A stretch of DNA of 21,093 bases from an uncultured Alphaproteobacteria bacterium (GCA_937900435.1 CALCEG010000167.1:1-21093); one strand, 5' to 3'. Shown: positions 1 to 7,164, counted from the stretch's first letter. Translations and numbers: made by a program. The notes: generated by a model from the sequence alone, not told the origin.

Positions 1-1
1 A

Positions 2-127
2 ACTGACGCGGCGGACTATCTGGTTTATAAAGGTCTCCCCTTCCGTGACGCGTACAAAGCAACAGGTATGCTTGTAGCAACCTGTATCGATAAAGGTCTC
101 ACCCTTGAGACACTGCCAGATAGCTGA
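2..127 (+). pseudogene. argH: C-terminal fragment of argininosuccinate lyase
   Basis: Frame 2 reads from the window edge to a TGA at 125-127. The peptide contains ADYLVYKGLPFRDAYK, followed by GMLVATCIDKGLTLETL, which is the C-terminal helical part of argininosuccinate lyase (arginine biosynthesis, cytoplasm). The usual closing residues of the family are missing. The frame ends abruptly after LETLPDS, where the sequence becomes the reverse strand of an unrelated gene. The last four codons probably belong to that other piece. Base composition is clearly richer in G+C than the genome from about 330 onward. I infer a foreign fragment joined by assembly or amplification rather than a living gene of this organism. 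Identification rests on recalled family motifs only. Confidence 0.65.
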
Positions 128-214
128 ATGCTCGCTGTCTATCGGAAGCATTGCAACGCCCTTCTCCCTGATAAGCGGCATGATAACGTCACCGCCGGCA
201 ACAAGAGTCTCTTT
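98..214 (-). pseudogene. dxr: Internal fragment of 1-deoxy-D-xylulose 5-phosphate reductoisomerase
   Basis: On the minus strand the 39 codons from 214 down to 98 read KETLVAGGDVIMPL, then LPIDSEHSAIWQCLKGE. This is the conserved DXR segment (NADPH-dependent MEP pathway isoprenoid enzyme) that normally reads NKETLV, then DSEHSAIFQ; the D and E in DSEH belong to its metal site. Only this short internal part is present. The residue before KETL is Asp instead of the usual Asn, and what precedes it (LNIDNPD) is not DXR-like, so a second join may lie near 212-218. On the other side it collides head-on with the argH fragment near 98-118. It is a fragment with no start or end, not an expressed gene. 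Confidence 0.65.
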
Positions 215-320
215 GTCCGGGTTGTCGATGTTGAGGAAGGATGCGGGGATGATCAGATTGACCTCCAGCCGCAGGGCGGTTTCCAATACCATGTCCAGCA
301 CCTGGGTGTCCATCACATTT
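215..320 (-). other. Unrecognised G+C-rich open fragment in the left-edge mosaic
   Basis: The minus strand stays open in the same frame as the DXR piece and reads MDTQVLDMVLETALRLEV, then NLIIPASFLNIDNPD. The composition is protein-like but I do not recognise the family, and it does not match the DXR region that should precede KETL. It ends near 320, where composition drops to the AT-rich style of the rest of the window. It is probably a third foreign piece, or an unusual continuation of the DXR piece. Confidence 0.3.
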
Positions 321-321
321 T

Positions 322-504
322 GATAAAACGGGTAGTCATTATATATGCAAATATATGAATGATGATGGTGGCGAATGTATTAATGGACCGCTATGTCGAT
401 ATCAGATGAATTTAAGTCCAGAAGCGTTTGCAATATTGGATAACCTGCGTATCTTGAAACAACAAAACGCAGAAATATTGGCGCTATATCAAAAGCAAAA
501 ATAA
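322..504 (+). CDS. C-terminal tail of an unknown protein, 5' partial, coupled to nth
   Basis: Frame 1 is open from about 262 to a TAA at 502-504. The part with the genome's AT-rich style starts near 322 and reads DKTGSHYICKYMNDDGGECI, then NGPLCRYQMNLSPEAFAIL and a helical, polar end (LKQQNAEILALYQKQK). Three cysteines lie close together in YICKY, GECIN and PLCRY, which could suggest a small metal-binding or disulfide motif. The beginning of the gene is lost at the chimeric join. The stop overlaps the nth start as TAATG, so the two were probably one operon with translational coupling. I do not recognise the family. Confidence 0.5.
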   Translation, partial: DKTGSHYICKYMNDDGGECINGPLCRYQMNLSPEAFAILDNLRILKQQNAEILALYQKQK

Positions 505-1148
505 TGACACCATCACAATATTTTGACGCTGTAATTCCGACTGTTGATATGACGATACGGTCGGAATTATATCATACAAACGAATTTAACTTTGCTGTTG
601 CTGTGATACTGTCTGCACAGGCAACTGATAAAAAAGTAAACGAAATCACACCTGCATTGTTTTCGGTTGCGCCTACACCCGAAAAAATGCTTGCGCTGGG
701 ACTGGATGGTTTAAAAGAACACATTCGTGTAATATCTTTCTTTAATAACAAGGCAAAAAATATAATCGCCCTGTCAGAACATTTGGTTGCGTGTGGAATG
801 ACTGATACTTTCCCGACCAAATATCACAATCGTGATGAATTGATGCGTTTGCCTGGCATTGGTCAAAAGACAGCAAATGTTATCTGTAATGTCTTATGGG
901 GCGCACCGAACATTGGCGTCGATACGCACGTTTTCCGCAATGCACATCGGTACGGCTGGGTTGGAACAGAAGAAAACACCCCCGAAAAAGTCGAACAAAA
1001 ACTGTTGCAAATAATTCCGAAGAAATATCATTCTGTGGTAAATCACGTTATGGTTTTGCATGGTCGTTATACTTGCAAGGCCCTGCGCCCAGATTGTGCG
1101 AATTGTCCTGTGCGCAACATTTGCCCTGTGATAAATGGTCGTAAATAA
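504..1148 (+). CDS. nth: Endonuclease III (DNA glycosylase/AP lyase)
   Basis: This 214-residue protein has the full architecture and usual length of endonuclease III, which excises oxidised pyrimidines and cleaves AP sites in base excision repair. The helix-hairpin-helix reads LPGIGQKTANV (116-126) with the Schiff-base lysine K122. The catalytic aspartate is D140 in GVDTHVFR. A [4Fe-4S] cluster site with C-x6-C-x2-C-x5-C spacing is formed by C191, C198, C201 and C207. LSAQATD (36-42) is also typical. The ATG overlaps the upstream stop (TAATG) and there is no clear Shine-Dalgarno, so translation is probably coupled. A bidirectional hairpin terminator follows directly. Nothing is missing or odd. 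Confidence 0.96.
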   Translation: MTPSQYFDAVIPTVDMTIRSELYHTNEFNFAVAVILSAQATDKKVNEITPALFSVAPTPEKMLALGLDGLKEHIRVISFFNNKAKNIIALSEHLVACGMTDTFPTKYHNRDELMRLPGIGQKTANVICNVLWGAPNIGVDTHVFRNAHRYGWVGTEENTPEKVEQKLLQIIPKKYHSVVNHVMVLHGRYTCKALRPDCANCPVRNICPVINGRK

Positions 1149-1170
1149 AACCTGTTCGGTTGAACAGGTT
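1149..1170. terminator. Bidirectional terminator between nth and xthA
   Basis: A perfect 9-bp stem (AACCTGTTC at 1149-1157 with GAACAGGTT at 1162-1170) closes a GGTT loop. T-rich sequence follows on both strands (ATTTTAATT on plus, TTTTATTTAC on minus). It sits between two convergent genes and overlaps the xthA stop codon at 1169-1171, so one hairpin can end both transcripts. Confidence 0.85.
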
Positions 1171-1939
1171 ATTTTAATTCCAGCATTAATCCACAGTGGT
1201 CTGTTGGTTTTGTCGCCAGTCGTGGTTCCATATCGATTTCACAGTTTTTAATCATTTCTGTGGCGACTTTATTGCACAAGAAATAATCCAATCGCAATCC
1301 TTGTTTGTTTCCAATCGTATCGCGCCCACGATATCCATACCAAGTATAATCGATTTCATCTGGGTGCAGTTTGCGCCACGCGTCAACCCAACCGCTGTTC
1401 AGCCATTGATTCATAATATCGCGTGCCTGTGGTGCAGCGATTGCGATACCGACATAGTTTCGTGGCGACCAGACATCGCGGTCTTCGATTGCGACATTAA
1501 AGTCACCCCCGATAACAACAGGTTCTGGTGAATTCAGATACGGTTCGATATATTTTGTAAATTCGCGCATCCATTCCAATTTATAAGGAAATTTTGGCGA
1601 ATCAACAGTATCGCCATTTGGCATATATGTATTAATCAGCCGTACACGTCCATCAACAACACATTCGATAAATCTGGCATTAACATCAGGGTAAGTTGGC
1701 AATCCCATAACGACATCTTCGATAGAATATTTAGAAAATATCGCAACCCCATTCCAACTTTTTTGTCCGTATACCTTGATGTTGTACCCAAATTCATCAA
1801 ACAGCATATGTGGGAAATTTGCATTCTCGACTTTTATTTCTTGGACCATAATTACATCGTATTCGCTGCTGCGCAGTATATCCATAAAACTCTCGATATG
1901 TGCGCGTATAGAGTTAATATTTAATGTTAAAATTTTCAT
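1169..1939 (-). CDS. xthA: Exodeoxyribonuclease III (AP endonuclease)
   Basis: The 256-residue protein belongs to the ExoIII/EEP family: 3'-5' exonuclease on duplex DNA and class II AP endonuclease, Mg2+-dependent. Visible active-site motifs are LNINSIRA (N7), QEIK (E34), YMPNG (Y105), GGDFN (D146, N148), TWYGYR (199-204), RLDYF (D218) and PTDHC (D247-H248), the last giving the catalytic Asp-His pair. The frame runs 19 codons further upstream to 1996, but MKILTLNIN is where the fold begins, and the longer form would run over the divergent promoter of the next gene. It converges with nth, another base-excision repair enzyme, and shares its terminator. Confidence 0.94.
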   Translation of the reverse strand: MKILTLNINSIRAHIESFMDILRSSEYDVIMVQEIKVENANFPHMLFDEFGYNIKVYGQKSWNGVAIFSKYSIEDVVMGLPTYPDVNARFIECVVDGRVRLINTYMPNGDTVDSPKFPYKLEWMREFTKYIEPYLNSPEPVVIGGDFNVAIEDRDVWSPRNYVGIAIAAPQARDIMNQWLNSGWVDAWRKLHPDEIDYTWYGYRGRDTIGNKQGLRLDYFLCNKVATEMIKNCEIDMEPRLATKPTDHCGLMLELK

Positions 1940-1941
1940 AT

Positions 1942-1969
1942 TTGCAATCCTGTTTGTTTTAGGTATAAT
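1942..1969 (+). promoter_or_regulatory. Promoter of the acyl-CoA synthetase-like gene
   Basis: TTGCAA (1942-1947), a 16-bp spacer and a perfect TATAAT (1964-1969) predict a start near 1976 and a leader of about 34 nt. The leader contains an AAGGAA ribosome site (1995-2000) 9 nt before the ATG at 2010. Confidence 0.7.
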
Positions 1970-2009
1970 ATCAACCGTCCAATATAAAAACAACAAGGAA
2001 TTTTTTATT

Positions 2010-3590
2010 ATGAATATGTATCAATTACTGGAACGCACTGCGCAAACATACCCAGATAATTTGTATCTGGTTCGCGAAGGCGTTGCATACAAAGATTTTA
2101 TTAATGTTGTCAAAGCACGCGCAGCATCACTGGATGCGGCCGGCGTAAAGAAAGGCGATGTTATTGGTATTTTGTCGCACAATATACCTGAATTTCCAAT
2201 CACATTATTTGCGATATGGTACTTGGGGGGTACGGTATTATTGCTGGATACTAACTTAACACCGTTTGAATATGATAATATGACTGCGATCACAAATTGT
2301 CGTATGGTTTGTGCGGAAAAGTCATTCGTATATAAAACAGACAAATTCAAATTCTATGATATCACAAAAAAAGACAAGGGTGTAAATCCTGACTTAAAAC
2401 CAGCTGCGGTTGAATCAACAGATATTGCGACAATGTCGTTTACATCTGGTTCGACTGGCGTACCAAAGGTTGTGCCATTAACACACTTTAATATTACCGA
2501 ATGTGCAAATTCGCTGGAATCGATGGCAGAATGGATAAAGCCTGGTGATTGTTTGTATGGATTTTTACCAATGTATCACGTCTTTGGTTTCGGGGTTGAA
2601 GTCCTGGCAACTTTGCATTATGGCGCAGGTGTGTTATTGCAGCCGACAATCAATCCAAAAGAAATTATGGCAGACTTTAAAAAATTCAGTCCCCAGGTTA
2701 TACCTGCGGTACCACGTTTATGGGAAGTCTTCCGCAACAAGATTATTGATAACATCAAGGCGCAAAAGAAATGGGGATTGGTATCATTTGTCTTAAAGCA
2801 TAAAAAATTACTGGAAAAGTTGGGGCTTGGATTCTTGGTACGCAAGGTTCAAAAGCCAATCTTGGACGTGTTCGGCGGTCGTGCACGCTTGTTGATTGCT
2901 GGCGGTGCCGCAACTAAGCCAGAGGTTGAAACCTTCTATGAACGTTTGGGCTTGACCTTTATTCAGGGTTATGGTCTGACAGAAACTGTTGGTCCAATCT
3001 GCATATCAAAGCCAACCAAAAAACGTTTCCCATTCGCCTTTGGTGGCCCGACACTAAACAACGAATGTGAAATTCGCGATAAAAACGAAGACGGCGTTGG
3101 CGTATTGTGGTTGCGTGGTCATCAGGTTTTCGGTGGTTATTTGAATAATGACGAAGCAAACGCAGAAATCTTTGACGAACGTGGCTTCTTTAACACAGGC
3201 GATATGGTTTCTATGGACAAGAACGGCGAATTGCATTTTGCAGGCCGCAAAAAACAAGTAATTGTTTTGGACAGTGGCAAAAACGTTTATCCAGATGAAC
3301 TAGAAGGCTTGTTTATCACAATCCCTGGTGTAAAAAACGTTGCGGTGTTTGAACATCAGGTCAAGGGTAAGACTGTCACCTATGGCGTATTCAGTGTCGA
3401 AGAAGGTATGACAATGGAAAAATTGGCTGCCGCCGTTGCAGAAGCAAACAAAAAAGTTGCCAGTTATAAATGGGTCACACACTTTGCGATGACAACCGAA
3501 GATTTGCCTTTGACCAGCACGCAAAAGGTAAAACACCACGTTGTTCGTAGGAATTTGATTGACGGCAAATACCCAGACCGTCACGAATAA
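2010..3590 (+). CDS. AMP-dependent acyl-CoA synthetase/ligase (FadD-like)
   Basis: This 526-residue member of the ANL superfamily activates a carboxylate with ATP to an acyl-adenylate and normally transfers it to CoA. The P-loop TSGSTGVPKVVPLTH is at 145-159, the adenine-binding YGLTET at 321-326, NTGDM at 395-399, the hinge region AGRKKQ at 411-416, KNVYPDELE at 424-432 and the catalytic C-terminal lysine K506 in STQKVKH. There is no signal peptide, so it is cytoplasmic. An upstream in-frame extension to 1776 is rejected because it overlaps xthA; a promoter and a good ribosome site point to 2010. It is monocistronic with its own terminator. Long-chain fatty acids are the likeliest substrate, but motifs do not fix substrate or acceptor. 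Confidence 0.88.
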   Translation: MNMYQLLERTAQTYPDNLYLVREGVAYKDFINVVKARAASLDAAGVKKGDVIGILSHNIPEFPITLFAIWYLGGTVLLLDTNLTPFEYDNMTAITNCRMVCAEKSFVYKTDKFKFYDITKKDKGVNPDLKPAAVESTDIATMSFTSGSTGVPKVVPLTHFNITECANSLESMAEWIKPGDCLYGFLPMYHVFGFGVEVLATLHYGAGVLLQPTINPKEIMADFKKFSPQVIPAVPRLWEVFRNKIIDNIKAQKKWGLVSFVLKHKKLLEKLGLGFLVRKVQKPILDVFGGRARLLIAGGAATKPEVETFYERLGLTFIQGYGLTETVGPICISKPTKKRFPFAFGGPTLNNECEIRDKNEDGVGVLWLRGHQVFGGYLNNDEANAEIFDERGFFNTGDMVSMDKNGELHFAGRKKQVIVLDSGKNVYPDELEGLFITIPGVKNVAVFEHQVKGKTVTYGVFSVEEGMTMEKLAAAVAEANKKVASYKWVTHFAMTTEDLPLTSTQKVKHHVVRRNLIDGKYPDRHE

Positions 3591-3621
3591 AACAACTGTT
3601 TTGGTTGATTTTACGGACAGT

Positions 3622-3650
3622 TCCCCCTGTTTTTACAGGGGGGATTTTTA
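3622..3650 (+). terminator. Intrinsic terminator of the acyl-CoA synthetase-like gene
   Basis: CCCCCTGT (3623-3630) pairs with ACAGGGGG (3635-3642) around a TTTT loop and is followed by GATTTTTAT. It lies about 30 nt after the stop codon on the plus strand. Confidence 0.85.
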
Positions 3651-3704
3651 TCGCCCTTAAAAAAACAGTCATTCCCATTTGTTGTCCCTCACACGCTTTC
3701 TTTC

Positions 3705-3868
3705 GTCATGCCCGCGCAGGCGGGTATTAAGTGCCCCGCAGGGTAATTTCTTTCCCCTAATTCCCACCGCCCGTATCGGGCCCCGAACCTCACACCTCTC
3801 GTCATTCCCGCGAAGGCGGGAACCCACCGCCCGTATCGGGCCCCGCAAAAATTGAAAATTTTTGTGGG
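3705..3868. repeat. GC-rich cluster of short palindromic repeats (REP/BIME-like)
   Basis: The gap between convergent units holds a dense GC-rich block unlike its surroundings. Two elements each occur twice in direct order. Element A is a 20-mer at 3705-3724 and 3801-3820 with two mismatches, containing the hairpin CCCGC-n4-GCGGG. Element B is an exact 23-bp repeat at 3763-3785 and 3823-3845, containing GCCCG-TAT-CGGGC. In the first copy A and B are separated by 38 bp; in the second by 2 bp. The block ends in a third palindrome at 3842-3868, with 12-bp arms (CCCGCAAAAATT) and a GAA spacer. The reverse strand stays open and yields RLRGNDE/RLRGHDE peptide repeats, a known artefact of such repeats. 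The rest of the 3591-3962 gap holds only the two flanking terminators. Confidence 0.8.
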
Positions 3869-3911
3869 TGATATGAAGGGGTGGGGGCTGGTTTAATAAA
3901 CGCATTAAATT

Positions 3912-3943
3912 TAAATAAAAAATCCCCCAACAAATGTTGGGGG
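3912..3943 (-). terminator. Intrinsic terminator of the OmpH/Skp-like gene
   Basis: Read on the minus strand, CCCCCAAC (3943-3936) pairs with GTTGGGGG (3931-3924) across a four-base loop and is followed by ATTTTTTATTT. It begins about 20 nt past the stop codon at 3963. Confidence 0.88.
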
Positions 3944-3962
3944 CGTTTATTTACAGTTTGTC

Positions 3963-4628
3963 TTAGAAACCTTTTGGTTTTTCCATTTTCATTTTGGAAA
4001 CTTTTTTATCTAGTGCCTTGATAACTTCATCTGTGATATCCAAGCTTTCGACATTTGCACCCATACGAACCATACGTCCATCAATTACCAAAGACAGGTT
4101 TTTCTTTGCGATAACACCTTCAATAATTGGGTCCAAGTGTTTTGTTTGCATTTCATTCAATGCCTTTTGATAAGACATTTCAACAGATTGTGCGCGTTCT
4201 GTCAATTCGCGTTGAAGTTTTGTCACTTTGTCTTGATATTCAACAACGCGGCGTTGCAATGCTTCGCGCGACAAAACATCTTGTGATTTTTCGATTTCTG
4301 CTTTTTCTTTTTCCAGTTCTTTTTGGTCTTTTGTTAATTCTTCGCGCAATTTGTTTTCATATTTTTCTTTTTGTGCGCGCAAGTCTTTCAACGCAGCAGA
4401 TTCTGTTTGGATTGCATCCATACGAATTACAGCCAGGTTCAAATCGCCAGCCTTGGCAGCGTTTTGTGTAACTTCTGTAATTGCTTCGGCAACAGATGCG
4501 TCATTATTTGTACGCAACGCAGAAATGCCCCATATTCCCAGTGTTGCAACTGCGACAACGAGTGCGGCAACAACGCCAGTTTTTACATAAGACTTTACAG
4601 TTTTGTTTTCATTAGAATTTTGTACCAT
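3963..4628 (-). CDS. skp: OmpH/Skp-family periplasmic chaperone
   Basis: The protein is about 221 residues and is probably a periplasmic holdase for unfolded outer-membrane proteins. An N-terminal basic stretch is followed by one hydrophobic segment (VVAALVVAVATLGIWGI), acting as an uncleaved anchor or signal. Then NLAVIRMDAIQTES matches the start of the Skp/OmpH fold. A long charged, coiled-coil-rich stretch (about 85-160) follows, and a C-terminal strand region (LSLVIDGRMVRMG) packs back. The frame has an ATG at 4637 and another at 4628. The AAGGA ribosome site abuts the first but lies 8 nt from the second, so I chose 4628. In many proteobacteria skp sits between bamA and lpxD; here it stands alone next to a TPR operon. 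Low similarity to classical Skp makes the symbol tentative. Confidence 0.8.
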   Translation of the reverse strand: MVQNSNENKTVKSYVKTGVVAALVVAVATLGIWGISALRTNNDASVAEAITEVTQNAAKAGDLNLAVIRMDAIQTESAALKDLRAQKEKYENKLREELTKDQKELEKEKAEIEKSQDVLSREALQRRVVEYQDKVTKLQRELTERAQSVEMSYQKALNEMQTKHLDPIIEGVIAKKNLSLVIDGRMVRMGANVESLDITDEVIKALDKKVSKMKMEKPKGF

Positions 4629-4659
4629 TTTTTCCATCCTTTTATTTTGTTATACGGCT

Positions 4660-4688
4660 ACTATAACAGTAATTTTTTTATTTTTAAA
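4660..4688 (-). promoter_or_regulatory. Possible promoter of the OmpH/Skp-like gene
   Basis: On the minus strand TTTAAA (4688-4683), a 17-bp spacer and TATAGT (4665-4660) would start transcription near 4653, about 25 nt before the ATG. The -35 is weak and the region is very AT-rich. Confidence 0.35.
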
Positions 4689-4708
4689 GAAAAAGTTTTT
4701 TAAAATAT

Positions 4709-4749
4709 GGCAATAAAAAAATCCGCGATTGCGGATTTTTTTTATTGCC
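4709..4749 (-). terminator. Intrinsic terminator of the TPR-protein operon
   Basis: A long, nearly perfect inverted repeat has arms GGCAATAAAAAAATCCGC (4709-4726) and its complement (4731-4749, one extra T), with a GATT loop. The CCGC/GCGG core is flanked by T-tracts on both strands. It starts about 10 nt after the TPR stop codon, read on minus, and separates that operon from the skp-like gene. Confidence 0.85.
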
Positions 4750-4758
4750 AACGAACTA

Positions 4759-5754
4759 TTATTGTGCGTTCAAGCTGTCAATCAGTCCCATTAATCTTCC
4801 TGCAGTTTCAGTGTCGTTCAATGCGACTGCGATGGTGTATGCTGATTCTAAATCAATACGCGCCGCATCTGCATTATTCAGTTGCAGATTCAACGCAGCA
4901 GATTTTTCAAAATAATTCATTGCGCGACTGGACAAAGATTCGCGTTCTTCTGGCGTTGTTGCGCCTTGGATTTGTTCTGAAATCACGCGTACAGCCGAAC
5001 TATAGTCGTTTACTGCATTGGCAAAATCGCCGATTGCGGTGTATGCTTCTGCGCGTTCTGCATAAACGTTTGGATTAACAGAACCTTCTGGACGTGCCAA
5101 AGAATTTGTATAATCTGCGATTGCGCCTTCCCAGTTTTTAGTCCACAAATTCAACTGACCGCGTTTTGCGTACAAATCGCGCATTTGCAAGAACTGTGTC
5201 GGATGTGTAACGTTCGCAGCCATTGCGTTGTTAATATCGTTCATTGCGGCTGCATAATCTTCCAATCTGGTGTTTAACAAAGAGCGGTCATAGTATGCAA
5301 CAGCGTTTGTTGGGTCTTTTAACAACGCGGTGTTAAAGTCTTCCATTGCGTTACGATAGTTTCCAGATTGCAAATACGCTTCGCCGCGCAAGATATATGA
5401 ATCAACGGCTGCGACACCTGCATCGATTGACGCGGTTAAATCTGCGATTGCTTCATCGATATTTCCGGCCAGCAGTTTTGTTTTGCCACTTTCATAGTAA
5501 TCATTTGCCTGCATTAATGCTTCTTCGGTTATTTGAATATTGCTGGTTTGTACGCCATTGTGGCTGCGTCCCAGAATATAGAACGTTGCAGCGATAAAGA
5601 ACAAGATAATAAACCAGTAAATATAAATAGACAAAGACCAAGGACTAAAGCAAGGTTTTGCTTTGTTGGCTTTAACTTCTTTCACAGTTGCTTTTGATAC
5701 AACAGGACGAACTTTGTTTTGTTGTTTAGTTTTTTTTACAGGTAATTTTTTCAT
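4759..5754 (-). CDS. Membrane-anchored tetratricopeptide-repeat protein
   Basis: The 331-residue protein has a strongly basic cytoplasmic N-terminus (1-34, many Lys), one transmembrane segment (about 42-62, LSIYIYWFIILFFIAATFYI) and a long region of TPR helices, predicted outside the cytoplasm. Recognisable TPR units lie near 84-117, 118-150, 151-184, 193-222 and 229-262. Examples are AYLQSGNYRNAMEDFNTAL (126-144) and AYTAIGDFANAVNDYSSAV (237-255). No enzymatic domain is visible, so it is probably a scaffold for protein contacts at the inner membrane; the partner is unknown. The Shine-Dalgarno GGAAGGGAG before the ATG is strong. It follows rluB by 33 nt and is the last gene of the rsmE-rluB operon, closed by the terminator at 4709-4749. 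Confidence 0.85.
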   Translation of the reverse strand: MKKLPVKKTKQQNKVRPVVSKATVKEVKANKAKPCFSPWSLSIYIYWFIILFFIAATFYILGRSHNGVQTSNIQITEEALMQANDYYESGKTKLLAGNIDEAIADLTASIDAGVAAVDSYILRGEAYLQSGNYRNAMEDFNTALLKDPTNAVAYYDRSLLNTRLEDYAAAMNDINNAMAANVTHPTQFLQMRDLYAKRGQLNLWTKNWEGAIADYTNSLARPEGSVNPNVYAERAEAYTAIGDFANAVNDYSSAVRVISEQIQGATTPEERESLSSRAMNYFEKSAALNLQLNNADAARIDLESAYTIAVALNDTETAGRLMGLIDSLNAQ

Positions 5755-5787
5755 AATAAATCTCCCTTCCTTTTGTTAAGAATAATG

Positions 5788-6489
5788 TTAATTAGTTTTT
5801 AACAGTTCGTCAATTGTTTTCTGCATAATTTTTTCAATTTTTCCAACAGGCAAATTTCCCAGGACAATATTCCCGTATGAAATTCGATGTAATCTGCGCA
5901 CAGGACAGCCGCACGCGCGCAACACAATCCTTACTTCGTTCTTTTTGCCTTCGGTTATTGTGATGCGTAATTTACTTTTAGATAGCTCTTCAATTTTCAT
6001 TGGTTTGTAATTAACACCATCGACAGTTATTCCTTGGCGTGCTTTGGCCAACCCTTCGTGTGAATCCTTGCCAGAAATAGTTGCAATATATGTGCGCGCA
6101 ATTCCCGAAGAAGGCAATGTCAGTTTCCGCGCCAGTTCCCCATCGTTTGTTAACAACAATAATCCTGTTGTCTTGTAATCCAATCGCCCAACGTATTTTA
6201 AGTTTTTATATTCTGATGGCAGAAAATCATAAATTGTTTTTCGTCCACATTCGTCGCGCAGTGTTGTTAAACAATTTACAGGCTTATGAAACATATACAG
6301 CGATGTTTCCGTACGTTCTTGGATTGCGGTTCCGTCAACGCAAACAACATCGTCTGTCGAGACAAAGAACACAGGTGTATCGATTACTTCGCCATTAACG
6401 CTTACGCGTCCATCAGCAATCATTTTTTCTGCATCACGACGTGATGCGATTCCACATTCTGAAATAAATTTTGCAATTCGTGTTGTCAT
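5788..6489 (-). CDS. rluB: RsuA/RluB-family rRNA pseudouridine synthase
   Basis: This 233-residue pseudouridine synthase isomerises uridine in ribosomal RNA. An N-terminal S4 RNA-binding domain spans about 2-48 (RIAKFISECGIASRRDAEKM, VSVNG). The catalytic domain carries GRLDYKTTGLLLLTNDGELA (101-120) with the active-site aspartate D104; MFHKP (66-70) and LHRISYGNI near the C-terminus are also typical. The order S4 plus GRLD-x-x-TTGLLLLTNDG places it in the RsuA/RluB/RluE/RluF group. Length is intermediate, so whether it acts on 23S (RluB, RluE, RluF) or 16S (RsuA) RNA cannot be settled by motifs. It starts one nucleotide after the rsmE stop, which implies translational coupling with another rRNA-modification enzyme. 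Confidence 0.88.
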   Translation of the reverse strand: MTTRIAKFISECGIASRRDAEKMIADGRVSVNGEVIDTPVFFVSTDDVVCVDGTAIQERTETSLYMFHKPVNCLTTLRDECGRKTIYDFLPSEYKNLKYVGRLDYKTTGLLLLTNDGELARKLTLPSSGIARTYIATISGKDSHEGLAKARQGITVDGVNYKPMKIEELSKSKLRITITEGKKNEVRIVLRACGCPVRRLHRISYGNIVLGNLPVGKIEKIMQKTIDELLKTN

Positions 6490-6490
6490 T

Positions 6491-7147
6491 TTATTTTAAT
6501 ACCTTGGTTAGTGCGACTACTGATGCAACCTCTGCGCGCAAGATTGTTTTACCCAGTGATAAACTGTGCGCGCCCGCTGAATCAAGCGCATTAAATTCTT
6601 CATCAGAAAAACCACCTTCGGGTCCAATCATAACGGTTTTTGAATCGATAGGCTTATCATTATGCGCATCTGCATATGCAGTACGTTCGTCTGCAAAAAC
6701 AACGTTTGTTAAATCAAGTTCATTAAATTTTTTTACGGGCAATATTATCGGTATACTATTTCGATTCGATTGTTCTGCGGCTTCGACTACTATTTTTTTC
6801 ATACGTTCCCAGTTTGTATGATGTGCAACAGTTCGCGCCATAATAACAGGCTGCAAGAACTTGACCCCCATTTGTGTTGCCATATTTAACAAATCATCCA
6901 GTCTTTTTATTGGCGAAAAAATCAATGTTAATTCGTTTGATGGGTCAGTATGCGCCGTCTGTTCGCCAATAGTAATAACAGCCCCATCAGCCGACAATTC
7001 TGCGTTATATTCGTTTCCGTTGCCAAAGACCAGGCAATTATTTGTTCGCATAACGCGCGTCAGATAATGTGCAATATCGCGACTTGCAGGGATAGTGTCC
7101 CCAACATTGATGGTTTTGTCGATAAAAATTCGCGGAATATTTTTCAT
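6491..7147 (-). CDS. rsmE: 16S rRNA (uracil1498-N3)-methyltransferase
   Basis: The 218-residue SPOUT-class methyltransferase uses SAM to methylate N3 of U1498 in helix 44 of 16S rRNA. Visible family signatures are MATQMGVKFLQPV (89-101), the EAAEQSNR stretch (122-129), IGPEGGFSDEE (174-184) and LGKTILRAEVA (198-208). The last two form the trefoil-knot SAM site. Length is slightly below the usual 230-250 but all motifs are present. An AGGAA ribosome site precedes the ATG by about 10 nt. It is the first gene of the rsmE-rluB-TPR operon and diverges from the virD4-like gene across a 55-bp AT-rich gap. Confidence 0.93.
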   Translation of the reverse strand: MKNIPRIFIDKTINVGDTIPASRDIAHYLTRVMRTNNCLVFGNGNEYNAELSADGAVITIGEQTAHTDPSNELTLIFSPIKRLDDLLNMATQMGVKFLQPVIMARTVAHHTNWERMKKIVVEAAEQSNRNSIPIILPVKKFNELDLTNVVFADERTAYADAHNDKPIDSKTVMIGPEGGFSDEEFNALDSAGAHSLSLGKTILRAEVASVVALTKVLK

Positions 7148-7164
7148 TTTTTTATATTTCCTGA

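Noticed and set aside
105..358. Two overlapping plus-strand open frames in the left-edge mosaic
   Set aside because: They are shadows of the argH and dxr fragments and cross the composition break near 320. The peptides are not protein-like.
1776..2009. 78-codon N-terminal extension of the acyl-CoA synthetase-like gene
   Set aside because: It overlaps the 5' part of xthA and the promoter. Family homology and a good ribosome site begin at 2010.
3705..3868. CRISPR array
   Set aside because: There are only two copies of each element, spacing is irregular (38 and 2 bp), there are no unique spacers of equal size, and no cas genes are present.
3669..3905. Minus-strand 78-codon open frame in the repeat gap
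   Set aside because: Its peptide is only the translation of the palindromic repeats (GPIRAVG and RLRGNDE motifs repeated) and runs to the neighbouring terminators. There is no ribosome site, so it is not a gene.
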